Shown: positions 1 to 9,705 of the stretch, in pieces
How positions within the stretch are numbered: position 1 is the stretch's first letter
Layout: every line of letters begins with the position of its first letter
Assembly (NCBI RefSeq): GCF_900119705.1
Contig: NZ_LT632322.1
Location: 1,488,001 to 1,552,000, forward strand
Reading direction: 5' to 3'
Source: Murdochiella vaginalis
GTDB taxonomy: Bacteria; Bacillota; Clostridia; Tissierellales; Peptoniphilaceae
DNA: 64,000 nucleotides
Notes under the pieces: model-generated
Seen by the model: only the letters and a program-made list of their open reading frames with translations
Databases searched by the model: none
What the model was told of the DNA's origin: nothing
Program-made: the position numbers and the translations under genes

Positions 1-41
1 ATACGATGCCGTTTCTGCAAGTCGTTAGCACCGTCTTTGCT

Positions 42-1085
42 TTATTTTTCCCGCTTGGAAAAGGCCAGCCTGAGATCGCCGGATGCAATCCATCCCCTTC
101 CGCGCATCAAACGATACACAGCATACGATAGAATCGCCGGCGCCAGAAAGTGCATTACGACCATTTGCAGGAGCACAGAAGGTGAGTGCCCCATCACATC
201 CAGCATCGCAAACTGTCCGACCAAACCGCTCGTTCCCATGCCGGCGCCGGAGGCGTTGGAAGTCATACCCAGCACTGCCGTGGAAATGGGCCCAAGAATA
301 GCAGAGGAAACGATGGCCGGAAGCCACACGATCGGCTTTTTGATGATATTGGGCATTTGCAACATGGAGGTGCCGATTCCCTGTGCTAAGCTGCCGCCAA
401 AGCCGTTGTCACGATAGGAAATGACCGCAAAACCGATCATATTGCAGCAGCAGCCCACTGTTGCAGCACCGGCGGCAAGGCCGGATAGGCCAAGAGAAAT
501 CGACAAGGCCGCACTGGAAATGGGCAAAGTCAAGATCACGCCCATCAGTACACTGAGAACAATGCCCATTGGAATCGGCTGCAGCTGGGTGGCACGGTTA
601 ATGAGGTCGCCCAGACCATTCATCATGCCCGAAATATACGGGGCCAGGAAGAAGCCGACGAGGCCGCCGGTCACAATGGTCACGAAGGGAACGAGCACGA
701 TATCCACCGGCGTTTTCCCCGCCACGCGACGGCCGACTTCTACGCCCGCAAGTGCGGCGACAAAGGCGCCCACCGGTTCCCCAATGCCGATGGTCGCAAC
801 GCCCGCAGCATCGAAGACAACGCTACCGGCGCCCAGTGCGCCCAATACCACAGCGGAAAGAACGACAAGAGCCGGGGCATCCAATACGGCAGCGACACCA
901 ACGCCAATGGCGGGGCCCATGAGCTTCTGTGCGACCGAGCCCATGGTAACCAACAAAGGAATGTGCGCCAAGGTGCCGATCTGTTTAATGATTAATCCGA
1001 TGAGCAACGAGGAAAACAGCCCCCATGCCATACCGTTTAATACGGTTGTCCAATACTCGCGAATGGGATGTGCCGTGTTTTTCAT
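42..1085 (-). CDS. PTS-type transporter subunit IIC (PTS_EIIC_2-like membrane protein)
   Basis: A 347-residue polytopic membrane protein rich in Gly/Ala/Val, with about ten hydrophobic segments and few charged loops. Its overall look (GPAIGVGVAA, a Cys-rich VGCCCNMIGF stretch and GIGTSMLQMPN) matches the PTS_EIIC_2 family of stand-alone IIC-like permeases in Firmicutes. Such proteins are named as sugar phosphotransferase permeases, but no IIA or IIB gene lies nearby, so the substrate is unknown. The ATG lies three bases after the mtaB stop, and its ribosome binding site (GGAGAGGAG) is inside the mtaB end, so it is the last gene of the hrcA-to-mtaB transcription unit. Assignment is to family only. 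Confidence 0.75.
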   Translation of the reverse strand: MKNTAHPIREYWTTVLNGMAWGLFSSLLIGLIIKQIGTLAHIPLLVTMGSVAQKLMGPAIGVGVAAVLDAPALVVLSAVVLGALGAGSVVFDAAGVATIGIGEPVGAFVAALAGVEVGRRVAGKTPVDIVLVPFVTIVTGGLVGFFLAPYISGMMNGLGDLINRATQLQPIPMGIVLSVLMGVILTLPISSAALSISLGLSGLAAGAATVGCCCNMIGFAVISYRDNGFGGSLAQGIGTSMLQMPNIIKKPIVWLPAIVSSAILGPISTAVLGMTSNASGAGMGTSGLVGQFAMLDVMGHSPSVLLQMVVMHFLAPAILSYAVYRLMRGRGWIASGDLRLAFSKREK

Positions 1086-1088
1086 CTT

Positions 1089-2477
1089 CTACTCCTCTCC
1101 GGTCGCTATGCCGACCAATTCCTCCCCGTCACGCTTGAGCACGCGAACGGAATACACATGATTTGCTGCCGGCGAGAGAAAGTCATCCTCTCCGGTGTTC
1201 AAATGCTTCGTTGGAAAATGCCGGACACTTTCCTCCGTCGGGGAAACGACGGCCACACGCAGATAATTGCCGGAATAGCCGCTGAAGCGTCCTTTTTCAT
1301 CCCGTTTTTCCTCTGTCAGCACGGACAGCGTTTTGCCGACCATTTTTTCCATAAACGCATGCCGCATGGAAACCTCCTGGGCAGCCAGCCGCGCGGCACG
1401 CTCTTTCTTGATGGCCGCATCCACTTGCCCCGTAAAGAGAGCCGCCGGCGTTCCCTGCCGTGGTGAATAAGGGAAAATATGCATGCGTGAGAATCCGATG
1501 GCATGTGTAAAATCCAAGGTCTCCTGAAACTCCCGCTCCCCCTCTTCCGGAAAGCCGACGATGACATCCGTCGTGAGACCGGCGTCCGGAAACACCCGTC
1601 GAATGGCATCGACCTTTTCCGCATACAGAGCCGTAGTGTAGTGACGATTCATCTTTTCTAGGATCCGATCGGATCCGCTTTGCAGGGAAAGATGAAAATG
1701 CGGGCATAACTTACCCGTGGCCGCCAAGCGTTCCAGCTTCTGTCGTGTCACCCAACGAGGTTCGATGCTGGAAAGGCGAATGCGCCGGATTTCCGGGATT
1801 GCCGCCACCGCTTCGATGACATCCGTAAGCTCTACGCCCGACATTTCTGCACGAAAAGGAGCTTCCTTTCCATAGCTTGCTACATGGATGCCGGTAAGCA
1901 CCAATTCTTGAAAGCCGCGTGCCGCAAGTGCTTTTGCTTCCTGCAAAATGGAAGGCAGCGGCCGAGAGGCAATATGGCCGCGTGCATAGGGAATGATGCA
2001 ATACGAACAGAACATATCACAGCCTTCCTGTATCTTAACGGTAGCCCGCGTTGTGGATTGCTCCGTCTCAATGGTCAACGCATCAAAATCCGTTGCCGCA
2101 TCGAGATCCTCCACTGCAATTTGCCGTTCTCCGGTAGAACACACCTGTTCCACGAGAGCCGGCAGGCGTTGTCGGCCTTTTGTACCGAGAAGAATGTCCA
2201 CTTCCGGAAGCGCGGAAAGAGAATCCGCTGCCACTTGTGCATAGCAGCCGACCACGGCGATGATCGCATTCGGATTTTCGCGTTTCATTTTCCGAATCTG
2301 CTGGCGGCTCTTGGCATCTGACATATGGGTCACCGTACACGTGTTAATTACAACCACGTCCGCCATTTCCTCTCCTTGGGCAAGCTGATAGCCGTCACGC
2401 AGAAAGAGCTCCTCCATGGCCTCCGTTTCATATTGATTCACTTTACAGCCTAACGTGTGAAATTTAATTCGCTTCAT
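1089..2477 (-). CDS. mtaB: tRNA t6A37 methylthiotransferase MtaB
   Basis: Radical-SAM enzyme that adds a methylthio group to N6-threonylcarbamoyladenosine at position 37 of tRNAs reading ANN codons. The N-terminal UPF0004 domain starts with the MtaB-type signature LGCKVNQYETEAM (first cluster Cys at residue 11, others near 47 and 78). The radical-SAM site is CDMFCSYC (Cys153, 157, 160), and a TRAM-like RNA-binding domain closes the 462-residue protein. A longer in-frame extension upstream lies inside prmA and is not needed: the ATG at 2477 overlaps the prmA stop by four bases (ATGA), which indicates translational coupling. Unlike the Bacillus order, no rsmE gene separates prmA from mtaB. Confidence 0.93.
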   Translation of the reverse strand: MKRIKFHTLGCKVNQYETEAMEELFLRDGYQLAQGEEMADVVVINTCTVTHMSDAKSRQQIRKMKRENPNAIIAVVGCYAQVAADSLSALPEVDILLGTKGRQRLPALVEQVCSTGERQIAVEDLDAATDFDALTIETEQSTTRATVKIQEGCDMFCSYCIIPYARGHIASRPLPSILQEAKALAARGFQELVLTGIHVASYGKEAPFRAEMSGVELTDVIEAVAAIPEIRRIRLSSIEPRWVTRQKLERLAATGKLCPHFHLSLQSGSDRILEKMNRHYTTALYAEKVDAIRRVFPDAGLTTDVIVGFPEEGEREFQETLDFTHAIGFSRMHIFPYSPRQGTPAALFTGQVDAAIKKERAARLAAQEVSMRHAFMEKMVGKTLSVLTEEKRDEKGRFSGYSGNYLRVAVVSPTEESVRHFPTKHLNTGEDDFLSPAANHVYSVRVLKRDGEELVGIATGEE

Positions 2478-3475
2478 CTTGTTATTCCGTTCGCATCCGA
2501 TCCCGCTTCCGCCGGCCAAGCCGATTCGAGACATGCCCACTCGCCCAAAATCGTCTGCTTGCTCACGAGAAACCCAGCCTGTTCCAACGCATTTCGGATG
2601 CTCTCTTGCTGGGTCGCTAAAAGGCCGGAGAGCACCACGCACGCCCCCGGATACAGTACTGTCGGCAAATCCGGCAAAAGGCGCAGCAGCGGCCCGGCTA
2701 AAATGTTGGATACGACCACATGAAATTTCCCATCCACATTTTTTAACAGATCGCTCTCACGGAAGGTGATGTCCACTTGATTTCGTTTTGCATTTTCCCG
2801 GGCGGAACGCAACGCGTCTTCGCTGATGTCGGTGGCCAGCACGTTGTCCATCCCCCGCTTTTTCATGTAGATGGCGAGAATTCCCGAGCCTGTTCCCAAA
2901 TCGAGGCCGCTCTTCCCCTCTAAAGGCAGACGTTCCAAGGCTTCCAGACACAACGTTGTAGTCTCGTGGGAACCGGTGCCGAAAGCCATACCCGGCTCAA
3001 TGAAAATGGGGAGCCGTGTCGCATCCGTCGGTTGCATCCAGGATGGAACAATTTCCATGGTTTTTCCGAGTGAAAGGGGATGATAGGTCTTTTTCCATTC
3101 TTCTTCCCAGTGAGAATTGTCCACCTGCTTTTCCTGCAGAATGCGAATTTCTCCGCCATATTGCTCATAACACTGGCGTTCCAAGCGTTCGATCGCCTGA
3201 CGTCCCATGTCGTCGTCGGAAAAGAAAACCAATTGGACCACGTCGTCTGCTTGCCATGCTTCATCGGCCGCTTTCTCGACGGCGCGATGCAAGTCGGCAC
3301 GCAACGCATCGCCGTCGGCCAGTTCCCAGTCCGGATGCTGTGCCTCATACTGCGCAATGGTCGTCGGATCCAGTGTCTGTGTGCCCAGCGTATCGCTGTC
3401 AGCAAGAAGCGCTTGCGCCGCCTCTTCCCATTCACGCGCATACATCATGGTCACTTGTAAGAACTTCGTTTCCAT
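2474..3475 (-). CDS. prmA: Ribosomal protein L11 methyltransferase PrmA
   Basis: SAM-dependent methyltransferase that trimethylates ribosomal protein L11. The 333-residue protein has the PrmA landmark GMAFGTGSHETT (residues 162-173), the SAM-binding LDLGTGSGIL (191-200), and the late VSNILAGPLL motif, corresponding to the NPPY-like region of N-methyltransferases. The N-terminal half is the substrate-recognition domain and is typically divergent. The ATG at 3475 shares one base with the dnaJ stop (TGATG); a TTG one codon earlier is also possible. The gene is coupled to dnaJ upstream and mtaB downstream. Position directly after dnaJ is the standard Firmicutes arrangement. Confidence 0.93.
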   Translation of the reverse strand: METKFLQVTMMYAREWEEAAQALLADSDTLGTQTLDPTTIAQYEAQHPDWELADGDALRADLHRAVEKAADEAWQADDVVQLVFFSDDDMGRQAIERLERQCYEQYGGEIRILQEKQVDNSHWEEEWKKTYHPLSLGKTMEIVPSWMQPTDATRLPIFIEPGMAFGTGSHETTTLCLEALERLPLEGKSGLDLGTGSGILAIYMKKRGMDNVLATDISEDALRSARENAKRNQVDITFRESDLLKNVDGKFHVVVSNILAGPLLRLLPDLPTVLYPGACVVLSGLLATQQESIRNALEQAGFLVSKQTILGEWACLESAWPAEAGSDANGITR

Positions 3476-4596
3476 CAATCAAACAATTCCTTTACCTTGT
3501 CCCAGAAGTTTTTCTGTTTTTCTTCGACCTCATCACCCATAGCCTTGGCATAGGCACGCAATGCCTCCGCCTGTGCCTCATTGAGATGCGTCGGGGTTTG
3601 GATGTCCACAACAAAATGCAGGTCGCCGCGCCGCTGGGTACGCACATCCGGAGCGCCCTTTCCTTCCAGTGTAAAGCGCGTACCCGTCTGCGTTCCTTGC
3701 GGGATGCGGAACGTTTCTTTCCCCTCCATCGTCGGAACATCCACCTCATCCCCCAGGGTAGCCTGTACAAAGGAGATGGGAAGCTCAAAATAGAGGTCGT
3801 TGCCGTGACGTTCATATATTTCGGACGGTGTCACGCGAATGACAATATATACATCGCCGGCCGGTCCGCCATTGGCACCACCGTGTCCCTGGCCGCGCAT
3901 GGGCAAAATGTTGCCATCCGCCACACCGGCCGGTATTTTAACCGACAACGTGCGGTTTTCTATCTCTCGTCCTTGACCGTGGCAATGCGGGCAGGCCTCT
4001 TCAATGATTTCACCGCGCCCGTTGCACGTGCTGCAGGTCATCTGCTGAACCATGCGGCCAAATGGGGTGTGCATTTCCCGATTGATTACGCCGCTTCCGT
4101 GACAGGTCGGACAGGTTTTTTTCGCGGTACCGTCCTTCGCACCCGTACCATGGCAATGACCGCATTCGCTTTCTCGTCGAATGGTGAGCGTTTTTTCCAC
4201 ACCGAAATATGCCTCACGAAAGCTGAGACGGATCTCTTTTCGAATATCCGCTCCGCGTTGCGCGCGATGGCTACTCTGCGCACCTGCCGATCGACGGCCG
4301 AACAAATCCCCGAAGAGGTCTCCAAAGATATCATTCATATCGAAACCGAAGCCGCCGGCACCAGCGTTCATGCCGTTTTCAAAGGCGGCTTCGCCGTAGG
4401 TATCATAAAGTCGGCGTTTTTCCGGATCCTGCAGAATGCCGTACGCCTCGCTTAAATCATTAAATTTTTTTGCTGCTTTTTCATCTCCCGGATTGAGATC
4501 GGGATGGTATTGTTTTGCTTTTCGGCGGTACGCTTTCTTGATGTCGCCTATTTCGGCATCGCGCTTCACGCCGAGCACTTCATACGGATCTTGCAA
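3475..4596 (-). CDS. dnaJ: Chaperone DnaJ (Hsp40)
   Basis: Co-chaperone that delivers unfolded clients to DnaK and stimulates its ATPase. Visible in order: a J-domain with the HPD tripeptide at residues 31-33, a Gly/Phe-rich linker (about 75-100), four CxxCxGxG-type zinc motifs (about 145-210), and two C-terminal substrate-binding barrels. The 373-residue length is normal for type I DnaJ. The start is TTG, preceded by AAAGGAG. The gene lies 98 bases after dnaK, and a strong intrinsic terminator hairpin sits in that gap, so dnaJ-prmA-mtaB may be expressed at a lower level than hrcA-grpE-dnaK. Confidence 0.97.
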   Translation of the reverse strand: MQDPYEVLGVKRDAEIGDIKKAYRRKAKQYHPDLNPGDEKAAKKFNDLSEAYGILQDPEKRRLYDTYGEAAFENGMNAGAGGFGFDMNDIFGDLFGDLFGRRSAGAQSSHRAQRGADIRKEIRLSFREAYFGVEKTLTIRRESECGHCHGTGAKDGTAKKTCPTCHGSGVINREMHTPFGRMVQQMTCSTCNGRGEIIEEACPHCHGQGREIENRTLSVKIPAGVADGNILPMRGQGHGGANGGPAGDVYIVIRVTPSEIYERHGNDLYFELPISFVQATLGDEVDVPTMEGKETFRIPQGTQTGTRFTLEGKGAPDVRTQRRGDLHFVVDIQTPTHLNEAQAEALRAYAKAMGDEVEEKQKNFWDKVKELFD

Positions 4597-4646
4597 AGCC
4601 GGCTCCTTTCTTACACTAAAGAGTCATTGTAATCGAAACCGCACAT

Positions 4647-4678
4647 AAAGAAAAGGGCACCGAAGCGCCCTTTTCTTT
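4647..4678 (-). terminator. Intrinsic terminator or attenuator between dnaK and dnaJ
   Basis: A 12-bp perfect stem (AAAGAAAAGGGC paired with GCCCTTTTCTTT) around an 8-base loop, with a T-rich 3' arm on either strand. It lies in the dnaK-dnaJ gap and would end or reduce transcription arriving from dnaK. Confidence 0.75.
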
Positions 4679-4694
4679 CTATGCTTGCCTTGCC

Positions 4695-6554
4695 TTACTT
4701 CTCTTTGGGGTCATCCTCGTCAACTACCTCGTAATCGGCGTCGACAACGTCATCCCCCTGCGCGCCCTGGCTCGCACCCTGCGCACCGGCATCGGCGTTC
4801 GGTCCGCCTGCCTGCTGGCCTGCCTGTGCATACAGTTTCTGCGAAAGCGTATTGAGCTCGCCCGTTAACGCTTCGGTGCGCTTTTTGATGTCGTCGAGAT
4901 TTTCGCCGCCCACAACATCCTTCAAGGCTGTAATTTTCTCTTCCACTTTCTTCTTTTCGTCTTCCGAGACTTTATCGCCCAATTCTTTCAGCGTATTTTC
5001 CGTCTGATAGATCAGCGATTCCGCCTGGTTCTTGACTTCAATGAGTTCCTTTTTCTTTTTATCTTCTTCCGCAAACTGCTCCGCCTCTTTCACGCGGCGA
5101 TCAATTTCTTCATCCGAAAGATGCGTGGACGAGGTGATGGTGATCTTCTGTTCTTTGCCCGTTCCCAAATCCTTCGCACTGACGTTGACGATGCCGTTGG
5201 CATCAATGTCAAATGTCACTTCAATTTGCGGGATGCCGCGACGTGCCGCCGGAATGCCAGAAAGCTGGAAGCGTCCAAGCGTCGTATTATCCGCCGCCAT
5301 TTCACGCTCGCCTTGCAGAACGTGGATGTCTACGGTCGTCTGGTTGTCGGCAGCCGTCGTAAAGGTCTGGCTCTTTTTCGTCGGGATGGTGGTGTTGCGC
5401 GGAATGAGCACCGTCGTGACACCGCCCAGCGTTTCAAGGCCCAGCGACAGCGGGGTGACGTCCAAGAGAAGCAGATCCTTGACTTCACCGGTCAACACGC
5501 CGCCCTGAATAGCCGCACCGAGAGCAACACACTCATCCGGGTTGATATCCTTCTGCGGATCCTTTCCAGTCAATTTCTTGACCAGCTCCTGTACCATCGG
5601 TACGCGGGTCGAACCGCCCACCAGCAAGACTTTGTTCAGATCGGAAGCGGTGAGGTTCGCATCTTTTAATGCGTTCAGAACCGGCTCTTCCGTTTTCTTT
5701 ACGATCGGTCCAATGAGTTCTTCAAACTTAGCGCGCGTTACCGTCATATTCAGATGCACGGGCTGTCCGTTGACCGCCGTAATGAACGGCAGGTTGATGG
5801 TCGAGGTCATGGCGCTGGAAAGTTCCTTCTTCGCTTTTTCCGCAGCATCCTTCAAGCGCTGGTCGCTGGTCGGGTCCAGACGAAGATCCACACCGTTTTC
5901 TTTCTTGAAGTCCTCTGCGATGTAGTCCATCAAGGCATTATCGAAATCATCGCCGCCCAGACGGTTGTTCCCGCGGGTGGAAAGAACTTCGAAGACACCA
6001 TCGCCCACTTCCAGGATGGAGACATCGAAGGTGCCGCCGCCCAAGTCAAAGACCATGATCTTGGAAGATTCTTCCTCTTTGTCAGCGCCGTAGGCCAAGG
6101 CGGCCGCCGTCGGCTCGTTGATGATACGCTTTACGTCCAAGCCGGCAATTTTTCCGGCATCTTTGGTGGCCTGACGTTGTGCATCTGTAAAGTAAGCCGG
6201 AACGGTGATGACCGCTTCGGAAACGGTTTGCCCCAGATAGCTTTCTGCATCGGCTTTCAGCTTCTGTAAGATCATGGCGGAGATTTCCTGCGGCGTATAG
6301 GTCTTGCCGTCAATTGTCACCTTGCGGTCGGTTCCCATGTCACGTTTAATGGATGAAATCGTCCGATCCGGATTCATAATGGCCTGGCGTTTCGCGGTTT
6401 CGCCTACCAGACGCTCGCCGTCTTTGGTAAATGCCACGACAGACGGGGTGGTGCGATTGCCTTCCGCATTCGCAATAATCGTTGCCTGGCCGCCTTCCAT
6501 AATGGCTACTGCCGAGTTCGTCGTTCCTAAGTCAATACCAATGATTTTTCCCAT
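4695..6554 (-). CDS. dnaK: Chaperone DnaK (Hsp70)
   Basis: ATP-driven Hsp70 chaperone that folds and refolds proteins with DnaJ and GrpE. The 619-residue protein starts with the phosphate-binding signature [10 protein letters not shown], carries the second Hsp70 signature [11 protein letters not shown] and the third [11 protein letters not shown], a [15 protein letters not shown] linker into the substrate-binding domain, and an acidic low-complexity tail (rich in Gly/Ala/Gln, then Asp/Glu) without a EEVD motif, as in bacteria. The ATG has an AAGGAGGAAAAG ribosome binding site. It follows grpE by 26 bases in the CIRCE-controlled operon. Confidence 0.98.
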   Translation of the reverse strand: MGKIIGIDLGTTNSAVAIMEGGQATIIANAEGNRTTPSVVAFTKDGERLVGETAKRQAIMNPDRTISSIKRDMGTDRKVTIDGKTYTPQEISAMILQKLKADAESYLGQTVSEAVITVPAYFTDAQRQATKDAGKIAGLDVKRIINEPTAAALAYGADKEEESSKIMVFDLGGGTFDVSILEVGDGVFEVLSTRGNNRLGGDDFDNALMDYIAEDFKKENGVDLRLDPTSDQRLKDAAEKAKKELSSAMTSTINLPFITAVNGQPVHLNMTVTRAKFEELIGPIVKKTEEPVLNALKDANLTASDLNKVLLVGGSTRVPMVQELVKKLTGKDPQKDINPDECVALGAAIQGGVLTGEVKDLLLLDVTPLSLGLETLGGVTTVLIPRNTTIPTKKSQTFTTAADNQTTVDIHVLQGEREMAADNTTLGRFQLSGIPAARRGIPQIEVTFDIDANGIVNVSAKDLGTGKEQKITITSSTHLSDEEIDRRVKEAEQFAEEDKKKKELIEVKNQAESLIYQTENTLKELGDKVSEDEKKKVEEKITALKDVVGGENLDDIKKRTEALTGELNTLSQKLYAQAGQQAGGPNADAGAQGASQGAQGDDVVDADYEVVDEDDPKEK

Positions 6555-6580
6555 ATTCTTTTCCTCCTTGTCGCTCAGCC

Positions 6581-7237
6581 TTATTTCGCCACTTTGACCA
6601 TGGCCGGCCGAATCAATTTTCCGTTCAACTTATATCCTGTCTGCAGGGTTTCAATGACGTGCCCTTCGTCCACCTCCGCACTCTCTTCGGTAAGTACCGC
6701 ATGGTGCAGATTAGGATCAAAGGCTTCGCCATCCGCCACAATGGCTTCCACCCCGTTTTTTTCCAATATCTCGCGTAACTGGGAATGAATCATTTCCATC
6801 CCCAGGAAGAAATTATCGTGTTCTTTTTCCGTGGCTAAGGCGCGTTCAAAATTATCCACCACATCGAGCAGCTGCAGAATCAGACGCTCATTCGCGTAAC
6901 GTATTGTATTTTTCTGCTCTTCCTCGGTACGGCGTTTGTAATTTTGAAAGTCGGCTTGTAATCGCAAATACCGGACGGCGATTTCTTCGTTTTTCGATTC
7001 ATCTACGGAAGCATCCTTTTTGTCGGATGGATCGTCCGTTGTTGCGTTCACATTCCCTTCTTCGGCGTCGTCCCCATTTCTGTTCATCCGTTCGTCCGCT
7101 TCTTCATGAGACGTCTTTCCCGTCGCATCCGCGAAGGTATCGTCGCTTTGGTTCGGTTTACCACCGGTCTCCTGTGCAACCTCTTTTTCCTGTTGCAACA
7201 GTTCTTCGACTGTTACCTTTTTCTTTTTATTTTTCAT
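6581..7237 (-). CDS. grpE: Nucleotide exchange factor GrpE
   Basis: Releases ADP from DnaK. The protein has a long, acidic, poorly conserved N-terminal region (residues 1-85, rich in Asp/Glu/Asn), then a coiled coil ([19 protein letters not shown]), and the C-terminal beta domain ending in the typical [18 protein letters not shown] place the start at the ATG preceded by GGAGGAAGC; an in-frame extension of seven residues upstream would contain that ribosome binding site. At 218 residues it is slightly long because of the acidic arm. Second gene of the heat-shock operon, 48 bases after hrcA. Confidence 0.95.
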   Translation of the reverse strand: MKNKKKKVTVEELLQQEKEVAQETGGKPNQSDDTFADATGKTSHEEADERMNRNGDDAEEGNVNATTDDPSDKKDASVDESKNEEIAVRYLRLQADFQNYKRRTEEEQKNTIRYANERLILQLLDVVDNFERALATEKEHDNFFLGMEMIHSQLREILEKNGVEAIVADGEAFDPNLHHAVLTEESAEVDEGHVIETLQTGYKLNGKLIRPAMVKVAK

Positions 7238-7285
7238 GCTTCCTCCTTTCCGCGGCACGATACCACTTGCCGCCGGAATTCAACC

Positions 7286-8308
7286 TTAGACTCGTCCTGT
7301 AATGGAATCGAGATATTTTCCCATGCGCCGCACATGGCCGATGGCGTTGCGATAGTGTAACCGCAATGGCCCAATGATTCCCAGCGCTCCATAGACCTGA
7401 TCGTGTACGCGAAACGGTGTCGCGATGAGTGAAGCCCGATGCAGCAGGGGCAATTCATTTTCGGAGCCGATACGCACGATCGTTCCCTCTTGCGGTGAGA
7501 TTTGATCGAGCAAGCCCAGAAAATCGGAGTTCGTTCGCAATTCCTCCAGAAACTGTAACGCACCCGGCAGATCGCTGCCTTCTACGAAACGCAACCACTT
7601 GGCCATGCCTTGGAACACTACGCGTTCTCCATGCTTGGCATTGAGTCGTTCGAGCAAGGTCGGAATGAGCTCACTCATGAGGTTGCCGTGTGTCACCGTC
7701 CCGCTGAAATAATCGGATTGCAAGAAAGCGGAAACATCACAGAGACGATGGCCTTCAAACAACTCCTGGAAAATTTCACCCAGACGCTCGAGACGCTCTT
7801 TGCTGTAATCCCCGTCCAGACGAATCAACTCGGTGTCCACAAAACGCGTATTGAATACGGTTACTGTCAGCAATTCGTGCGCCGAAAGCGGCAGAAAACG
7901 AATTTTTTCGATGATATCGTCCGTGCGCGCCGGCAAAAGGGCAAACGCCACACTGTCAGTTAAATCGGAAAGAATCGTGAGCGCCTGCTCCAGTAAACTT
8001 TCCGGATCGTAGGACTGCTTCAGCAAACTTCGGCTGCTTAGAGCGGAAATCGGCTCCGGGTCTTCTCCGCGTCGCAATAACTCATCCACATACCAGCGAT
8101 ACGCCTTTTCGACGGGAACGCGTCCGGAAGAGGTATGCGCCTTTTCCAGATAACCCATGTGTTCCAGATCGCTCATTTCATTTCGAATCGTAGCTGCGGA
8201 TATGTTCATCTCATAGTCACGCCGCAACGTTCGTGATCCGATGGGCTGTCCTTCGTGAATATAGGATTGCAAAATGGCGCCCAGAATGAACATTTTTCGA
8301 TCGTCCAT
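7286..8308 (-). CDS. hrcA: Heat-inducible transcription repressor HrcA
   Basis: Repressor that binds CIRCE operators and is kept active by GroE chaperones; it lowers expression of its own operon until heat or unfolded protein titrates it. The N-terminal winged helix includes SAATIRNEMSDLEHMGYL and the wing motif HTSSGRVPVEKAYRWYV; the rest is the GAF-like dimerisation and inserted domain. The length is 340 residues. The ATG follows GGAGGCAAT; upstream ATG five codons earlier would contain the ribosome binding site. Autoregulation is supported by the CIRCE element 92 bases upstream. Confidence 0.97.
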   Translation of the reverse strand: MDDRKMFILGAILQSYIHEGQPIGSRTLRRDYEMNISAATIRNEMSDLEHMGYLEKAHTSSGRVPVEKAYRWYVDELLRRGEDPEPISALSSRSLLKQSYDPESLLEQALTILSDLTDSVAFALLPARTDDIIEKIRFLPLSAHELLTVTVFNTRFVDTELIRLDGDYSKERLERLGEIFQELFEGHRLCDVSAFLQSDYFSGTVTHGNLMSELIPTLLERLNAKHGERVVFQGMAKWLRFVEGSDLPGALQFLEELRTNSDFLGLLDQISPQEGTIVRIGSENELPLLHRASLIATPFRVHDQVYGALGIIGPLRLHYRNAIGHVRRMGKYLDSITGRV

Positions 8309-8399
8309 ATTGCCTCCTTCCATGGATGAAGCCCATCAAGCTAGTGTCCGGTTTACGGTATCTTGCATGGAACAATGCAACCGCTCCGTTTCCATCCTG

Positions 8400-8426
8400 T
8401 TATCACTCTATCTCTTTGAGTGCTAA
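8400..8426 (-). promoter_or_regulatory. CIRCE operator (HrcA binding site)
   Basis: Inverted repeat TTATCACTC-N9-GAGTGCTAA. The right arm is a perfect match to the CIRCE consensus and the left arm has one mismatch (T for G at position 4); the spacer is exactly nine bases. It begins five bases downstream of the -10 box of the hrcA promoter, so bound HrcA would cover the transcription start. Confidence 0.95.
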
Positions 8427-8430
8427 CACT

Positions 8431-8459
8431 ATGATACAAGGCATCTTCTCCTTTGTCAA
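8431..8459 (-). promoter_or_regulatory. Sigma-A-type promoter of the hrcA-grpE-dnaK operon
   Basis: On the minus strand, a perfect -35 TTGACA and a -10 TATCAT separated by 17 bases, immediately upstream of the CIRCE operator. Confidence 0.9.
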
Positions 8460-8490
8460 TGGAAAGCGAAAAAAATGTGGTGGTTCGTCG

Positions 8491-9705
8491 TCAGCCTTCC
8501 CACTCCCAAAGGATGTCGGATAAAACGTCATTTTGTACATTGAGTCCTGCCGGTGTGAAAGCAATATGTGTCGGCGTAACGCAGAGCAAACCATTTTTCT
8601 GTGCTTCGGCAATGCGCTTCGGCGCCATATCGAGTACATCGATGCCGTTGCGGGCATAAAACGCATTACGATCAATACCCTGTATTTTGCGCAAGCCCAT
8701 CATGACCTGCTCAAACAGGTCCTCTTCCAGCGTACGCTCTTCGCGCTGCTGGGGCAAGCGTCCTTCCGCAATCTCCTTGCCATAGGCATGAATGCCTGCA
8801 GGATTGCGATAGCGTTCTCCCTGCAGATAGCTCGCCGCGCCGACACCGATTCCAAGATAGTCTGCAGCACTCCAATATTTCAGATTATGCCGCGAGGCAT
8901 AAGATGGCAGCGCAAAATTGGAAATTTCATAGCGCGCATAGCCTAAAGCAGAGAGGCCGTTCAAGACTTCCTCTTCTTCCTGTAAAAGAAGTGCCTCTTC
9001 CGGCAAGGGCAGATCGCCATGTTGCGCCTGCCACGAAAAATAGGTTTTTTCTTCTAAAATGAGAGAATACCAGGAAACGTGTTGCGGACGCCATTCTTCT
9101 ATAAAAGATAGATCCCGACGAATCGCTTCCAGAGACTGCCCCGGCAAGCCGAGAAGAAAGTCCACATTCACGTTTCGTACACCGGTCTCCCGCAAGAGAG
9201 CAATGTCCCTTGTAACGTCTGCAGCGGTATGCGTACGGCCGAGACGCGTAAGCAGCGTATCGGACATGCTTTGCACACCGAGCGAGACGCGGTTCACGCC
9301 GGCAGCAACAAGAGTCGCGAGTCCGTCTCTATGCAGCGTTCCCGGATTGGCTTCCAGCGTAATTTCCACGTCTTTCGCGAAGGAGAAGGCGGCGCGAAGC
9401 GCATCCAAAAGAGATACCACCGCTTCCGGCGGCAAAAGCGAAGGGGTTCCTCCGCCGAAATAAACAGTATCCACAACATACGAAACGGGCGCAAGAAACG
9501 GCATTTGTTGCCGCCCTTGCGCCTGGTCCAAGAGATGAATTTCCTGTTTTAAAGAGGAAAGATAGGGAGCCTGCAAGGCCTCGGCATGCGGAAACGTTAA
9601 AAAATCGCAATAGAAGCAACGCTCTTGGCAGAAGGGATAGTGAATATAGAGTCCAAGCGGACGAATTTCCGGTGCCGCTTGGAAGGTGTTCTCAGTTTTC
9701 TTCAT
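8491..9705 (-). CDS. hemW: HemW-like radical SAM heme chaperone (formerly HemN-like)
   Basis: Radical-SAM protein of the HemN/HemW group. The cluster motif is CQERCFYC (Cys26, 30, 33), which lacks the extra downstream Cys of true coproporphyrinogen III oxidases, so HemW (heme trafficking) is the better name than Hem[10 protein letters not shown] and EANPGT follow in the expected places; the C-terminal HemN_C domain ends the 404-residue protein. The gene starts 14 bases inside the end of lepA, indicating coupling, and is separated from hrcA by the hrcA promoter. lepA-hemW-hrcA is the usual Firmicutes order. Confidence 0.92.
   Translation of the reverse strand: MKKTENTFQAAPEIRPLGLYIHYPFCQERCFYCDFLTFPHAEALQAPYLSSLKQEIHLLDQAQGRQQMPFLAPVSYVVDTVYFGGGTPSLLPPEAVVSLLDALRAAFSFAKDVEITLEANPGTLHRDGLATLVAAGVNRVSLGVQSMSDTLLTRLGRTHTAADVTRDIALLRETGVRNVNVDFLLGLPGQSLEAIRRDLSFIEEWRPQHVSWYSLILEEKTYFSWQAQHGDLPLPEEALLLQEEEEVLNGLSALGYARYEISNFALPSYASRHNLKYWSAADYLGIGVGAASYLQGERYRNPAGIHAYGKEIAEGRLPQQREERTLEEDLFEQVMMGLRKIQGIDRNAFYARNGIDVLDMAPKRIAEAQKNGLLCVTPTHIAFTPAGLNVQNDVLSDILWEWEG

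Noticed and set aside
3016-4455. A 479-codon plus-strand frame opposite dnaJ and prmA
   Set aside because: Shadow frame; low-complexity Arg/His/Ser-rich product; both opposite genes are certain.
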